Source of the DNA: Paraphaeosphaeria minitans
Taxonomy: Eukaryota; Ascomycota; Dothideomycetes; Pleosporales; Didymosphaeriaceae
DNA: 64,000 bases
Assembly: GCA_015832175.1 (NCBI GenBank)
Contig: WJXW01000005.1
Location: forward strand, 186,001 to 250,000
Direction of reading: 5' to 3'
How positions within the stretch are numbered: the first letter of the stretch is position 1; the number at the start of each line of letters is the position of its first letter. Shown here piece by piece: positions 31,559 through 42,904 of the stretch. The notes beneath the pieces were generated by a model that did no database searches, had not been told where the DNA came from, and saw only the letters and a program-made list of their open reading frames with translations. Both the position numbers and the translations under genes were made by a program.

Positions 31559-34090
31559 ATGCGCATCTTCGGTTTCCTGGGCCTGCTTTCAGCGGCGACG
31601 CTGGCGTCTGCAGCCCACCTTCCTCCGCGCAACTACACGAGCCACGACTACTACGCCATTCACATCACCGCGTCAACCTCCCCGGCGGAGTTGGCTGCCC
31701 ACCTGGGACTGACGTGCGACGGTCCCTTTCCCGCGCTGCAAGACCACTACGTGTTCAAAGCACCCAAGCACGACAACGACATTGTAGACGATGCGGTCCA
31801 GGAGCTTAAGCGGCGACGACGGAAACGCGAGGTCGGCATAGAATACCACATCCTCGACAGCGTGCGCTTCAACCAGAAGCAGAAGCTCAAGCCGAGGCAC
31901 TGGAAGCGCAGTCGCATTCCCGAGGCCAGGGCAAAAGAGAGCAACGCTGTCAAGGCCCAGCGCGAGATTGCGAACAAGCTCAAGATCAACGACCCCATCT
32001 TCGAGGAGCAGTGGCACATATTCAACGTGGCCACGCCCGGAAATGACATCAACGTCACCGACGTTTGGATGCAGGGCATCACCGGCAAGAACGTAACAGC
32101 TTGCATTGTCGATGACGGTCTCGATATGGACAGCAACGATTTGAAGGACAATTTTTTCGCCGAAGGGTCCTACGATTTCAACGACCACCAGGACCTCCCT
32201 GTGCCGAAGCTCTCGGACGACCGTCACGGTACGCGATGCGCCGGCGAGGTTGCTGCAGGAAGAAACGATGCCTGCGGTGTGGGTCTGGCCTACGATTCGA
32301 AGATATCCGGCGTCCGCATACTATCGGGCGATATTACCGACATGGATGAATCGCTCGCCATCAACTACAAGATGGACAAAAACGACATCTACTCCTGTTC
32401 TTGGGGCCCACCCGATGACGGTAGAACCATGCAAGCCCCTGGCATTCTGATCGAGAAAGCCATCATCACCGCGATCCAGCAGGGCCGCGAGGGCAAAGGC
32501 TCCATCTACGTCTTTGCTGCAGGCAACGGCGCCGCCGCCGACGACAACTGCAACTTCGACGGCTACACAAACAGTATCTACAGTATCACGGTCGGAGCTA
32601 TTGATAAGGATAACAACCATCCATACTACTCCGAGGCGTGCTCTGCGCAGCTTGTCGTCACATACTCTAGCGGAGGTGGCGATGCTATTCACACTACCGA
32701 CGTCGGTGCGAACAAGTGCACTGCTAACCACGGAGGCACATCTGCCGCTGGCCCCATCGGAGTCGGCGTATACGCTCTTGTCTTGCAAGCTCGTCCCGAT
32801 TTGACTTGGCGCGACCTGCAGTGGCTCACCGTCATGACCGCCGTTCCTTTCGATCAACCTAGCGATTGGACCCAGACGCCTGGTACCGGGCGTACATTCA
32901 GTCACCAATTTGGTTACGGCAAGCTGGATGCATGGGCAATTGTTGAAGCAGCCAAGACCTGGAAGGGGGTCAAGCCGCAGGCCTGGTTCTGGTCGCCATG
33001 GATGCACGTCAACAAGCCCATCCCGCAAGGCGACCAAGGCCTTGCGAGCATCTTCGAGGTGACCGAACAGATGTTGAATGACGCCAATTTTGAGCGACTC
33101 GAGCACATTACCTTGACGATGAACATTGAGCACCAGCGACGCGGTGACCTCAGCGTCGAGCTCATCAGCCCCGAGGGCATGACCAGCCACCTTTCTACGG
33201 CTCGCCGTAACGACGAGGCACCCTACGGCTACGTCGACTGGACTTTTATGAGTGTGGCCCACTTCGGCGAGAAGGGTGTGGGCAAGTGGACGGTCATCGT
33301 GAAGGACACGAATGTAAACGCCCAGGTCGGCACCTTTACCGATTGGAAGCTGCGCCTTTGGGGCGAGTGCATCGATGCATCGAAACAGAAGCTCCGACCC
33401 ATACCGACCGAGCACGACGATGACGACCATGATGTTATCGATGACCATCCGGCCCATACGACCTCTATCTCTATACCTGCTTCTGGTACCAAGACTGCCT
33501 CTGTCAACCCTTCAGACATGCCCACTCGTCCCGTAAACCAGAAGCCCTCTAGCAAGCCTACTGACACGGAGCAGGCAGCAAGCTCTCCAGTCCCTACTAC
33601 AACTGAAGATTCAAGTTCTGGCTCGTCGGCCTCTGCGACCGCGTCGCCAGAGTCTTTCCTGCCCTCCATTTTCCCAACGTTTGGTGTGTCCAAACGCACC
33701 CAAATCTGGATCTATGGTAGCATTGGACTGATTCTTGTCTTTTGCACATGTTTAGCCGTGTACCTCTTCCTTGCGCGGCGCAAGCGCCTACAGTCGAGCC
33801 GCGACAGTTACGAGTTTGAAGTCCTGGACGATGCGGAAGATGATGAGAATGCGCGGATGCTCGCCGGTGGGGCAGCTGGTCGCAAGGGCAGGAGAGCGAA
33901 GAGGGGTGGTGAGCTTTATGATGCATTTGCAGGAGAGAGCGATGAGGATCTTTTGAGCGAGAGCGAGGATGGCGATGCGCCGTATCGGGATCGCAATGAG
34001 CCTTACGATGAGAAGGCGGCGCACAAGGACGATGGAAGCGATGCTGAGGGCAGCAACGCAAGTGGAAGTTCTGGGGGCAAGAGGCAGTAG
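31559..34090 (+). CDS. KEX2: Kexin-type proprotein convertase
   Basis: Intronless, 843 residues. A signal peptide (MRIFGFLGLLSAATLASAA) is followed by a prodomain rich in dibasic sites (RRRRKR at 85-90, HWKR at about 117) where self-processing is expected. The subtilisin-like catalytic domain shows the triad: Asp185 (CIVDDGLDM), His223 (DRHGTRCAGE) and Ser395 (HGGTSAAGP), with the oxyanion Asn323 (AAGNGAA). The P-domain follows to about residue 620. Then come a Ser/Thr-rich stalk, one transmembrane helix (about 718-740) and an acidic cytosolic tail with YEFEVLDD, which resembles the Tyr-based Golgi-retention signal of yeast Kex2. It cleaves after Lys-Arg and Arg-Arg in secreted precursors, in the late Golgi. 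ATG 31559 is chosen because it opens the signal peptide. Confidence 0.97.
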   Translation: MRIFGFLGLLSAATLASAAHLPPRNYTSHDYYAIHITASTSPAELAAHLGLTCDGPFPALQDHYVFKAPKHDNDIVDDAVQELKRRRRKREVGIEYHILDSVRFNQKQKLKPRHWKRSRIPEARAKESNAVKAQREIANKLKINDPIFEEQWHIFNVATPGNDINVTDVWMQGITGKNVTACIVDDGLDMDSNDLKDNFFAEGSYDFNDHQDLPVPKLSDDRHGTRCAGEVAAGRNDACGVGLAYDSKISGVRILSGDITDMDESLAINYKMDKNDIYSCSWGPPDDGRTMQAPGILIEKAIITAIQQGREGKGSIYVFAAGNGAAADDNCNFDGYTNSIYSITVGAIDKDNNHPYYSEACSAQLVVTYSSGGGDAIHTTDVGANKCTANHGGTSAAGPIGVGVYALVLQARPDLTWRDLQWLTVMTAVPFDQPSDWTQTPGTGRTFSHQFGYGKLDAWAIVEAAKTWKGVKPQAWFWSPWMHVNKPIPQGDQGLASIFEVTEQMLNDANFERLEHITLTMNIEHQRRGDLSVELISPEGMTSHLSTARRNDEAPYGYVDWTFMSVAHFGEKGVGKWTVIVKDTNVNAQVGTFTDWKLRLWGECIDASKQKLRPIPTEHDDDDHDVIDDHPAHTTSISIPASGTKTASVNPSDMPTRPVNQKPSSKPTDTEQAASSPVPTTTEDSSSGSSASATASPESFLPSIFPTFGVSKRTQIWIYGSIGLILVFCTCLAVYLFLARRKRLQSSRDSYEFEVLDDAEDDENARMLAGGAAGRKGRRAKRGGELYDAFAGESDEDLLSESEDGDAPYRDRNEPYDEKAAHKDDGSDAEGSNASGSSGGKRQ

Positions 34091-34338
34091 AACGGGCCTT
34101 CTTTTCATTCCTACATTGGGCGGAGTTTCTAGACATCCTTTGATTCATGTTTTTGTTGCTCTGCACTGAAGCGTTCAATGTTTGTACATAGGCAGATGTA
34201 AGAGTACGGCACCTGCGCGCGGGCGGTGACAGCTAGCGTGGCAGAAAAAGTTCGGGTCCCACATCTTCCATCGCGACCACTTTGTGGCCTTTCTGCGCCG
34301 CGTCTAATCACCGCAGAAACTTCAACACACCCGAAAGC

Positions 34339-35559
34339 ATGGCCGACGAAACGGTGCAAACCCTCCTCCAATTTGAGGGCCATCGACACCTCACAACGCG
34401 CCTGCTTCTTTCCACACTCACCGGCCGCCCGATCCGCATAACCAAAATCCGACCTTCGTCAACGCGCCCAGGTCTCACGCCGTACGAAACGAACTTCATT
34501 CGCCTCCTCGACTCGATCACGAATGGCGCGCAGATTCAGTTCTCCATGACCGGTACCACGCTCGTATACCGACCCGGTCTCATAACGGGCAGCGCAGAAG
34601 GCCTCGGAGCTATGGGCGGGGTGATCAGACACGAAATACCACGAGAATGCAGCCGGCGAGGCGCAAGCTGGTGGCTCATACCGCTCGCGCTCCTCGCACC
34701 TTTCGCGAAAGACAAATTGAACGTGGTTCTACACGGCGAAGGCTGTATAACGAGCAGCACCCCGGCCGGCGACGTCAGCGTGGACTCTGTCCGGACCGCC
34801 ATTCTCCCGCTATACAAGAGCTTCGGCATCGAGCGGAGCATCGAGCTGCGGGTGCTCAAGCGCAGCTGTGTGCCCGCGCAGGGCAAGAGCGCGGGCGGCG
34901 AGGTGCAGCTTGTCTTTGGACACCAGGTGCGGTTGCCCAAGACACTGCATGTCATGAACAAGGGGCGCGTGAAGAAGATTCGCGGTGTGGCATATGCGGT
35001 TGGGGTTAGTGGGTCGAACAACGCGCGCATGATTGAGACGGCGAGGGGGGTGCTTAATAAGTTTGTGCCGGATACGTACATCTTCTCGGACGTGTCGAAG
35101 GCGCCGCTCATATCTGGGCTGGGCTCGAAATCCGATCCGAATGGGAAGATGAAGGGCGCCGTGGGGTTTGGACTGAGTCTCGTAGCGGAGAGCTCCACAG
35201 ACTGCATTTACTCGGCGGACGTGGCGAGTCCGCCGCAAGGAGGCGTCACGCCAGAGGATCTGGGTAAGCAGTGTGCGTACCAGTTGCTGGAGAAGATCAG
35301 CGCGGGGGGTTGCGTGGAGATCACGAGCGCGACGACGGTGCTGCTGCTCATGGCGATGGGGAGTGAGGATGTGGGAAGGGTGTGCTTGGGCCGCGATGTC
35401 CTGGGTACCGAGGAGATTGTACAGCTGGGCCGGGACGTCAAGGTGTTTACCGGAGCGGCGTGGGGGTTTAGGAGTAAGGGGACCGCAGACGCGGAGGATG
35501 AGATTGTGGTTAGCGTGGTAGGAAGGGGAGTAGGCAATGTGGGGAGGAAGGTTGCATAG
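34339..35559 (+). CDS. RCL1: Rcl1, RNA 3'-terminal phosphate cyclase-like ribosome factor
   Basis: Intronless, 406 residues from MADETVQTLLQFEGHRHLTT. The order FEGHRHLTTRLLLSTLTGRP, IRPSSTRPGLTPYETNFIRL, HGEGCITSSTPAGDVSVDSV and FGHQVRLPKT follows the cyclase-like family. The catalytic His of true RNA cyclases, near the C-terminus, is not evident, as expected for the Rcl1 branch. Rcl1 works with Bms1 in the nucleolar U3 processome during cleavage at site A2 of pre-rRNA. It starts only 248 bp after the kexin stop, in the same direction. Confidence 0.95.
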   Translation: MADETVQTLLQFEGHRHLTTRLLLSTLTGRPIRITKIRPSSTRPGLTPYETNFIRLLDSITNGAQIQFSMTGTTLVYRPGLITGSAEGLGAMGGVIRHEIPRECSRRGASWWLIPLALLAPFAKDKLNVVLHGEGCITSSTPAGDVSVDSVRTAILPLYKSFGIERSIELRVLKRSCVPAQGKSAGGEVQLVFGHQVRLPKTLHVMNKGRVKKIRGVAYAVGVSGSNNARMIETARGVLNKFVPDTYIFSDVSKAPLISGLGSKSDPNGKMKGAVGFGLSLVAESSTDCIYSADVASPPQGGVTPEDLGKQCAYQLLEKISAGGCVEITSATTVLLLMAMGSEDVGRVCLGRDVLGTEEIVQLGRDVKVFTGAAWGFRSKGTADAEDEIVVSVVGRGVGNVGRKVA

Positions 35560-36045
35560 AACGGTTGTTTTGCTGGTGGGACGAGTGAAGTCAAATGATA
35601 CCCATGGACGATTCATTCTTGCTCGGATGGTCATGCCCAGGCGTACTCGTGAATCCCTGCATCCTACATCCTGTCTTCACGTCCGACGCAGCCCACGAGG
35701 ACAGAGAACCTTAGCTACCCCATGGAAAGAAATGCTTGCAGGTCTTTACCTACTTGGTTTGGTTCCTAGGTTCGCAAATTTAGCAAGGTAATCTGGCATC
35801 AACAGGGTTGCGTCGGCTGTGAAGATCCACTGCTCTGCACAGTGCATCCTACCTAGGTACCTACTAACTACCTCATCGCACGGTTCGCTCCTTCCCGACG
35901 CGTCTTCCCGCGTACCCACCGTACCTACCTACGCGTCGAGTCCACTTCACCAACATCCACCTTCCGCGTCAGCAACCCGCACCCCTCCCCTCCCACCTCC
36001 TCACTCACTCACCTGCCGGTCTCACATCTTTCCGCCGGCCGGAAC
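35560..36045. promoter_or_regulatory. Intergenic and leader of the RTC4-like gene
   Basis: Some 490 bp with a perfect TACCTAGGTA palindrome at 35850-35859, further CTACC repeats around 35920, and a C/T-rich leader from 35940 to the next ATG. Confidence 0.5.
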
Positions 36046-37802
36046 ATGCCGATTCTATCCCGCTTCAATGCGCCGAAACTGCTGCGCTCGGTGAACAACC
36101 GCCCGCACGCGAGCGAGGACGACCACGAGGATGCCCCTCGCAAAGCAAACAGGGAGGGAAGAAGCGGACCGCAAACGAAGTCTGACGCGGACGTGGACAT
36201 GGACGTTCTTGCCAATCCTATCTCTTCGAGCGATGGGGAGGAAGGAGCGGTAGGACGACCGCCGCCGCCGCCGCCGAGCACGAGCAGGAGGAGGAACGAA
36301 GCTCTCCCGACAGCATCGGTGAGCCAGGGTTCGAATGCGTCTGCGTGGAAGGGGAAGCGGGGGAAGGGGAAGGGGAAGGCAATGCGTGCGCCGCAGCGGG
36401 GGACGTTTAGGGCTGGGATCGAGCATAAGGATAGCTTGGGAGAGGAGAAGGAGAATTCGCAGGAGGCGGGGGAGGAGATGGATACTGTGTACTTTGGCAT
36501 GGGAGACACGCCGAAGAAGAAGGTGAAGACGAAGAATGTACACGCAGCGCCCGTCGGCTTCAACAAGAAGTTATTTGGCAAAAGCAAGCGTAGGCGGATT
36601 TCAAGACCCACGGTTCAGGATGCGGTGTTAACAGTCATCCAGCGAGTAACGCATTCTCCATACCAAAGACCCGCGACGTCAAGCACATCGACAACCTCGA
36701 CAACGCCCTCAGCAACATCATCGACGACCACGAGAAGTACGTCGAGGTGTCCGACGACGATGACCTCTCTCCGCCCCCGAAGAAACGCAGGCGCACGATA
36801 CAGCGGCTGCCACCTGGCTATGGTATATCGTCCAACCCCACGGCCAAAGACTCCCAAACCAGTGTTTTTAGCTCTCCTCTCACACCGAAGAAGCGTGCGC
36901 GCACAATACAACGTCTGCCACCGGGCTACGCAACGTCCTCGAATCCCACGACCAAAGACTCCCAAACCAGCGCCCCCAGTTCCCCCCTCACATCCGTATC
37001 ATCCCACCTCGGAGACGACGATCACACCTCCGCCCATACCATCGCATTCTCTCCCAAACCAGTCCCAGACTCCAAATGTGCTTTATGCCAGGACCCCGTC
37101 GACGCCTCCGAACAGCGCGACTTCTGGGCCGCCCATCCCACCCACACCGTCCGCGACCAAATGCTCTTCTGCAAAGCGCACAAGCGGTCCAAAGCGCAGC
37201 GCGCGTACACAGCGCGCGGCTTCCCAGCGATAGACTGGGCTGTCTTACCCTCCCGAATCTGCAGATTACACGACGATCTGGTTGCCATACTGCGCAATGA
37301 GACACCCAAGGAGTCTGTCTACCGACAAATACACGCCAAGCGTCTCGGCTCTGGGAAAGCCGCCGCGCTGCCGTCGAAGCGGCGGGGACGCAAGGACGCG
37401 TCGGAGGTTATGGAGAAGGGGTTGAAAGAGCGCATCGACGCGACGTCTTCGTCGACGGGGTATTATGGTCCCCGCGGGAAGCGCGTGATGATGGATGTCA
37501 TTACGTCTGACCTGTCCGATGAGATTCGACAAGTCGCCCCGAAAGATCCTGTTGTTGGGAGGAGTGGTTTCGCAATGTTCTTGCAGGCGGTGCTGGTGCC
37601 GGAGTGTGCGGTTTTGCTGGTGATGCAGGACTTGGGGGTGGGGTGGGAGGGTGCCAGGGAGGTTGTGGAGGGGAGTGGGGGCGTGGGGGAGAAGGTGAAT
37701 GAGGAGGTGGAGGATGAGGTGGAGGGGAGTGAAGACGATGGAGCAGAGGAGGAGGATCGGGAGAGCGAGCACGATGAGGACGATGGAAAAGGGGAATATT
37801 GA
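36046..37802 (+). CDS. RTC4: RTC4-domain protein (restriction of telomere capping 4-like)
   Basis: Two exons, 36046-36589 and 36643-37802. The 53-nt intron (GTAGGC...CATCCAG, with GTTAAC before the acceptor) restores one frame and reads ...GKSKPSNAFSIPKTRDVKHI across the junction; 567 residues. The N-terminal half is basic and disordered with nuclear-localisation-like stretches (KGKRGKGKGKA, PPKKRRR). It holds a 36-residue tandem duplication starting RTIQRLPPGY. The RTC4 domain follows: CALCQDPVD, FCKAHKRSKAQRAY, GFPAIDWAVLPSRICRLHDD, and VVGRSGFAMFLQAVLVPECA. The tail is strongly acidic. Yeast Rtc4 is a little-studied nuclear protein linked to telomere capping; a nuclear role here is inferred. 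Confidence 0.85.
36788..36989 (+). repeat. In-frame 108-bp tandem duplication
   Basis: The segment encoding RTIQRLPPGYGISSNPTAKD and 16 more residues is followed directly by a diverged second copy starting RTIQRLPPGYATSSNPTTKD. The unit is 36 codons, so the reading frame is kept. Synonymous and conservative changes separate the copies. Confidence 0.9.
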
Positions 37803-39162
37803 TCGTCATCTTCATGATTGGGAATGTGGCGTTTTGGTGGATCTGTGGCATGTTTATTTGCCTGGGATTGGCTAGTTTGTGCATGTTGGCATATCGGTAC
37901 AGGATCTACGCATGATACCATTTCTGTAGTTTTGGGACAAAACATTTGACACGCGATGGACACTATTCTGTCGACATACCATCATCTATTCATGCGTTCA
38001 TTCATTCATTCATCCATCCATTCTCCCTCATTTTTGCTCGTTCATCCCACGGTTCCCCACTCTAATCCGTCTACCTACATACCCCCCCTCCTTCTTTCCA
38101 CCAATGCTCTCCTGTCCCCTCCACCCTTCGCACCTCCCCGGCCGTGTCGACTGGAAGAAAGACACTATTCACTGTTTACTAGGTGCATGTATCCAGTGGT
38201 GGGGTTAAAAAAGCAAATCGCTGTAAACGAATCACCGTAAGTGCCCGCGTCTCTACGGATAGGTAGGTATCCCGGTGGCGGTGTTTCACGTGCTGGGCGG
38301 CGTGTTTAAAAATGAGCGTAGACTGAGGTGGTGTGATGTGATGTGATGGGCTCTGGTCGCGTGGCTGAGAAATGATGTGTTCGCTACGGGAGGTACGTAT
38401 AGGTAGGTAGGTGGGTAAGCGATGTGTTCGTCCGGCGGTGCGGTCGATCACGAAATATGGATTGCATTGCATTGATGGCGTTGCGCTGGGGAGGGGGTGT
38501 CGGAGGAGGGATCTACATGCTTCGCACATGCTTCGTAGGCGGTGGTGACTTTTGAAAATAAAAATTGAAAAAAAAAGAAGAACAAAAAAAAACAAAGCAA
38601 ATAATAACATGTGGCTGGGGGGGGAGGGGTCGATATCAGAATGTCGGAAACAGCATGTGTCCGGTAGCTGAGTCTCAAAACCCTAGATGCGTGACGATAC
38701 CTAGGTAGTTAACGGTGTCTAGTCGCTGGTCTAAAATAACGAGGTCAGACACTTTTGCGTGTCCGGCACCGTGTCAGGACAAAAGAAAAGAAAAGAAAAA
38801 AATACTCTCCCGTCCTCCCATGTGTCTGGTGCCCGCGGCGGGACGTTATCTTAAGAACCTCGTGGATGGTTTGGAACACGTGCCTTCTGAGATAGTACCG
38901 TAAAAGTGCCATCCTTATCTCTCATAATTATCGTCTTCTACCTACGCGTTCACCCAGGTCCTTGGTATATAAACCAGCCTTCTTTCCACCTAGAGGAATG
39001 ACATTCTCCTCTGCACTTCACGACCAAGACCATTGTTACTAAAAGACACAAGCGCAATGTTTGATAGATTCGGTGGCCAGGGGGTTGTCTAAAACACATT
39101 TCCCAATCATTCATGCCGGCGCCTCGTTCTGCGCGGTTAACAATCTTATCATTGTGTAGATT

Positions 39163-39492
39163 ATGGGGGGTTCTGCTTCTCTGGAAAGAGCTTGTATGGA
39201 TTATCATGTAAGATCTGCCTCTCTAGAAACAGCTAGCATAGACTATCGTGTGGGCTCTTGTTGGTCTTTCTCGCGATTACGTTTTGGAGGTCGTGTTGCA
39301 GAGCGTCGTCTAAGCTCTCATCACGCAAGATCGTTTGTATACGCCCCTTTACTGGCGGGATATGCTTTTAACACTAAACCTCTACTACCTGTGTGGGAAC
39401 GAGAGATTTCGCAAGCATCCTGCCATGTGTGCGGTAGCCAGCGGTTTCTAAAATCCGAGACAAAGTGTAGGCATGCTGGTATCTACGTCTAG
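39163..39492 (+). CDS. Possible small orphan protein with N-terminal duplication
   Basis: An ATG-started frame of 109 residues inside an otherwise gene-poor block. It opens with two adjacent 14-residue repeats, SASLERACMDYHVR and SASLETASIDYRVG. A Cys/His-rich stretch is near the end (CHVCGSQRF...KCRHAG). No signal peptide, no known family. It may be a chance frame or the relic of something larger; I list it because the duplicated units keep the frame. Confidence 0.25.
   Translation: MGGSASLERACMDYHVRSASLETASIDYRVGSCWSFSRLRFGGRVAERRLSSHHARSFVYAPLLAGYAFNTKPLLPVWEREISQASCHVCGSQRFLKSETKCRHAGIYV
39172..39255 (+). repeat. Diverged 42-bp tandem duplication
   Basis: Copies at 39172-39213 and 39214-39255 match at 31 of 42 positions. 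Eight of the 11 differences are transitions. The unit length is 14 codons. Confidence 0.85.
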
Positions 39493-40929
39493 GTATCTAA
39501 AGATACTAAGATTCCGTACGATGTAGACTCTTTGTTGCCCTCCTTAGCTTTGTGGGATATCTTGATACTTAGAATCGTCTATGTACATAGGGACTAAAAT
39601 GCATGGACATTAAGTACATGTGTGGAGTGTATAGTAGTGTCTAGAACCTATAGTGGGAAGTAACCATGCCCGCTGTCTGCGTTTGGGAGAGTTGGAACAT
39701 TTAACAATCGAAATTATATAGATTTTTTTGTTGTTCGTCTTTGTAGAGAGTCGTGTTGTTACGGTATACTACGCTCGTTGGTTAGTAAAGGGATGTATTG
39801 GGTAAAGTCGCAGTGGAGCCCTGGTGCAGAACTAATACCTAGTGCAGGGGTGGGCAAGAGCATGCTGGTTACAAACATTATGTGGAGAAATATAGTGCTA
39901 CAGTGATACGGTAGGCATGGAAAAGTTATACAATTGCTATACCAAAGGGCAACTCGTCCGATGAGACTGCATTTATGGTGTTAGCGTTAGATGTTTATGT
40001 TGAAGGTTGACGTTGAAGGTTGACGTTGATTGTTAACGTGAGAGGTTGATCTTCACACGAGAATCTCCAACGCTACCTACCAGTACGTTCATCAACAGCA
40101 CTTGGCATGACGTATAGATACCGCACCCTACGCTCCGAATAGTCTACCGCCTTGTCACAGAAATGTTCAACCTCGAACCTCCACGATAGCGCTAGTATTG
40201 TGGCGCGGAAACCGTGTCCCACAGATGGTGGTTCGGTCCCTACATAGTAGTCTTATCTCGCGGCTTGCGACCCTAGCTCCACACCCCACGGCTTCACCTT
40301 CACCTTCACCATCACCATCACATTACCGTCACCATCGCCAACACTTTGAAATCCATTCAGACATGGACACCCCGGCCGTCCATCGCCCCATCCTAGTCCC
40401 CTAGTACATGGCAGCAGCGCAACAATTCCGCATCCCAGCTTCGCGACTGCAGCGTCTACCTACAGGAATGCACCGAGACGACCCAAGTCCTGCGGGGTAC
40501 GTCTAGGAGCTCTAAAGCCCCCGCAACGCAAACGCAAACGCTCCCGCGCTCGCGATAAGACTACGGCGCCCGTCCCGTCGCAACTACTGTAGCCCGCACC
40601 CCGCGCCGCAGCTTATTTGCTGGTGTCCAGGCTGGACTATCTTCTTTGGACTCTACGCGATCGGCGTCTTGGTATCCTATAGGACGACGGGATGCTTGGC
40701 GTGTAGCTGAGGACGACGACCTGCTGTTACACGGCTATGTCCCTGTGTGCTGCATGGCTTTGGGGCCAGGTGCTGCTGTTGCATTTCTACTTCCGCGGGA
40801 CGATACTCACTCCACGATACATGTCCGTCTGTTGACTTGAGCTGCTGTCTGTCGATTCGAGCCGCACATTCCTCGCATGCTTCCAGTCCATGCCCACGAC
40901 CACACCACACCATCCCGCTCCCCTCCACC

Positions 40930-42792
40930 ATGGCGAAGCACGTCTCCGAGGAGCCCGTGACCTCTGTCCTCCCCGCCGGCGACGGCCCCTTCTCCGCCGA
41001 CGGCCGTGCCTTTTCCGCCGATGACGAGGTCCTGGCCGCGCTGGGCTACCGGTCCGAGTTCAAGCGCGAATTCTCCCTCTTCACCACCTTCTGCGTGTCC
41101 TTTGCCGTCCTCGGGCTCCTGCCTTCGTTCGCCTCCACGCTCTTCTACGGCATGGGGTACGCCGGCACCGCCGGCATGACCTGGGGCTGGCTGGTCGCCA
41201 TGGTGGGCATACAGAGCGTGGCGTGCAGCATGGCCGAGCTGTGCTCGTCCATGCCCACCAGCGGAGGGCTGTACTATGCCGCCGCGGTGCTGGCGCCCCC
41301 GGGGTGGGGGCCCTTTGCGGCGTGGATCACGGGCTGGAGTAATTGGCTGGGCCAGGTCACTGCGGCGCCGAGCGGTACGTCCCATCCATCCTTCCCCCTT
41401 CCGTCTCTGCCTGGTGAAAGAAGAAGAGGAAAAAAAAAGGCACTGACGTGATGGCGTGGAACAGTAAACTACGGCACCGCGGCTATGATGCTCGCAGCAG
41501 CCTCCATCCAAAACCCCTCCTACGTCCCCACAGACTACCAGCCCTTCCTCCTCACGACCTTGATTATGCTCGTCCACGGCGTCATGTCCTCCCTCCCCAC
41601 GCAAACCCTCGCCCGCGTCAACACCGTCGGCTCCACCTTCAACATCGTCGCCCTCGTCGTGGTCCTCGTCCTCATCCCGGCCGGCACGGACCGCGAATCC
41701 CGCGGCCTGCCCAGGTTCACGTCGAGCAAGGAGGTCTGGGGGGACATCTACCCAGGGACCGAGTTCTCGCCGGGGATCGGCGTGCTGATGAGCTTCGTGG
41801 CGGTGATCTGGACGATGAGCGGCTATGACAGCCCGTTCCACCTGGCCGAGGAGTGCAGCAATGCCAACGTCGCGAGCCCCCGGGCCATCGTGCTGACGAG
41901 TGCGGTGGGCGGGACCTTTGGGTGGGCGTTGCAGCTGGTAGTCGCCTACACCGTGGTCGACATCGACGGCGTGTTGGAGAGCGAGTTGGGCCAGGTACGC
42001 TCTCGCCCCGCTTTCCCGCGACGTCGTCTGAGGTGCACTCGAGATCGATGCAACGCGTGCTGACCGACAGCCCAGCCCTTCGCCGCCTACCTCACCCAAT
42101 GCCTCCCGCAGAGACTCGTCCTCGCCATCCTCGCCCTCACCATCATCGCCGGCTTCAGCATGGGCCAAGGCTGCATGATCGCCGCATCCCGCGTGACCTT
42201 TGCCTACGCCCGCGACGACTGCTTCCCGCTGTCCTCGCTCTGGAAGCAGGTCCACCCGCTTACCCTCACGCCGGTCAACGCCGTGTGGTTCAACTGCGGC
42301 ATCGGCATCCTCAGCCTGCTGCTCATCTTCGGCGGCAGCGTGTCCGTCGGCGCGCTCTTCAGCATCGGCGCCATCGCCGCCTTCGTCGCCTTCACGACGC
42401 CCATCTTCATCCGCGTCTTCCTCGTCGGCGACCGCTTCCGCGCGGGCCCGTGGCACCTCGGGCGTGCCAGTCTGCCCGTCGGGGCCGTCGCGTCCGGCTT
42501 CGTCATGCTCATGGTGCCCGTACTGTGTCTGCCGAGCGTGACGGGGAGGGATTGGACGGCTGGGCTGATGAACTGGACGGCGCTTGTGTACGGGACGTTG
42601 ATGCTGGCGGTACTGGTGTGGTGGGTCGTCGACGCGAGGAAGTGGTTCAAGGGGCCGAAGGTCAACGTCGAGCACATGATGTTGGGGCGGGAAGGAGCGG
42701 TGCTGGAGGGCGCGGAGAGCGAGGAGGCGGGCGGGGCGCAGTTGACGGGGGTGGGCATTTTGGATAAAGGCAAGGTTGGTGGGGAGGGGTAG
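40930..42792 (+). CDS. APC-superfamily amino acid/choline permease
   Basis: Three exons, 40930-41374, 41465-41994 and 42076-42792, with introns of 90 and 81 nt; 563 residues. About 12 transmembrane helices are visible. LAALGYRSEFKREFSLFTTF is the entry to helix 1, and SMAELCSSMPTSGGLYYAAA is the conserved loop of the GABA/choline permease branch. Also typical are FIIW-type segments such as VAVIWTMSGYDSPFHLAEEC and RVTFAYARDDCFPLSSLWKQ. These proteins import amino acids, GABA or choline across the plasma membrane. Substrate cannot be read directly. The N-terminal and C-terminal tails are hydrophilic, as usual. A long open frame on the opposite strand is a composition artefact. Confidence 0.92.
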
Positions 42793-42904
42793 GCGTGCTT
42801 TGGCAACGTGGGGAAGTGGGAAACGCGTGGTTGGTCCGCACAGAAGTTGGCTAGGAGCAGCAACATGCCAAATCGTTATATTGTTCGTTATTGTTCTGTT
42901 CGTC

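Larger units (their letters stand above)
37803..40929. other. Gene-poor, partly AT-rich block
   Basis: About 3.1 kb. It contains an ATTC tract (about 37998-38020), TAGG tracts near 38266 and 38400-38415, a TACCTAGGTA palindrome at 38698-38707, and a 13-bp tandem triplet (GTTGAAGGTTGAC) at 39999-40037. The 39200-40000 part is AT-rich with low coding signal apart from the frame at 39163-39492. The right end is the permease promoter. Confidence 0.5.

Noticed and set aside
32321..33457. 378-codon frame antisense to kexin
   Set aside because: Shadow of a well-supported gene; no domain or start context.
36590..36642. Apparent frameshift in the RTC4-like gene
   Set aside because: A 53-nt GT-AG intron with a branch-like GTTAAC restores the frame exactly and joins sensible sequence, so no frameshift is needed.
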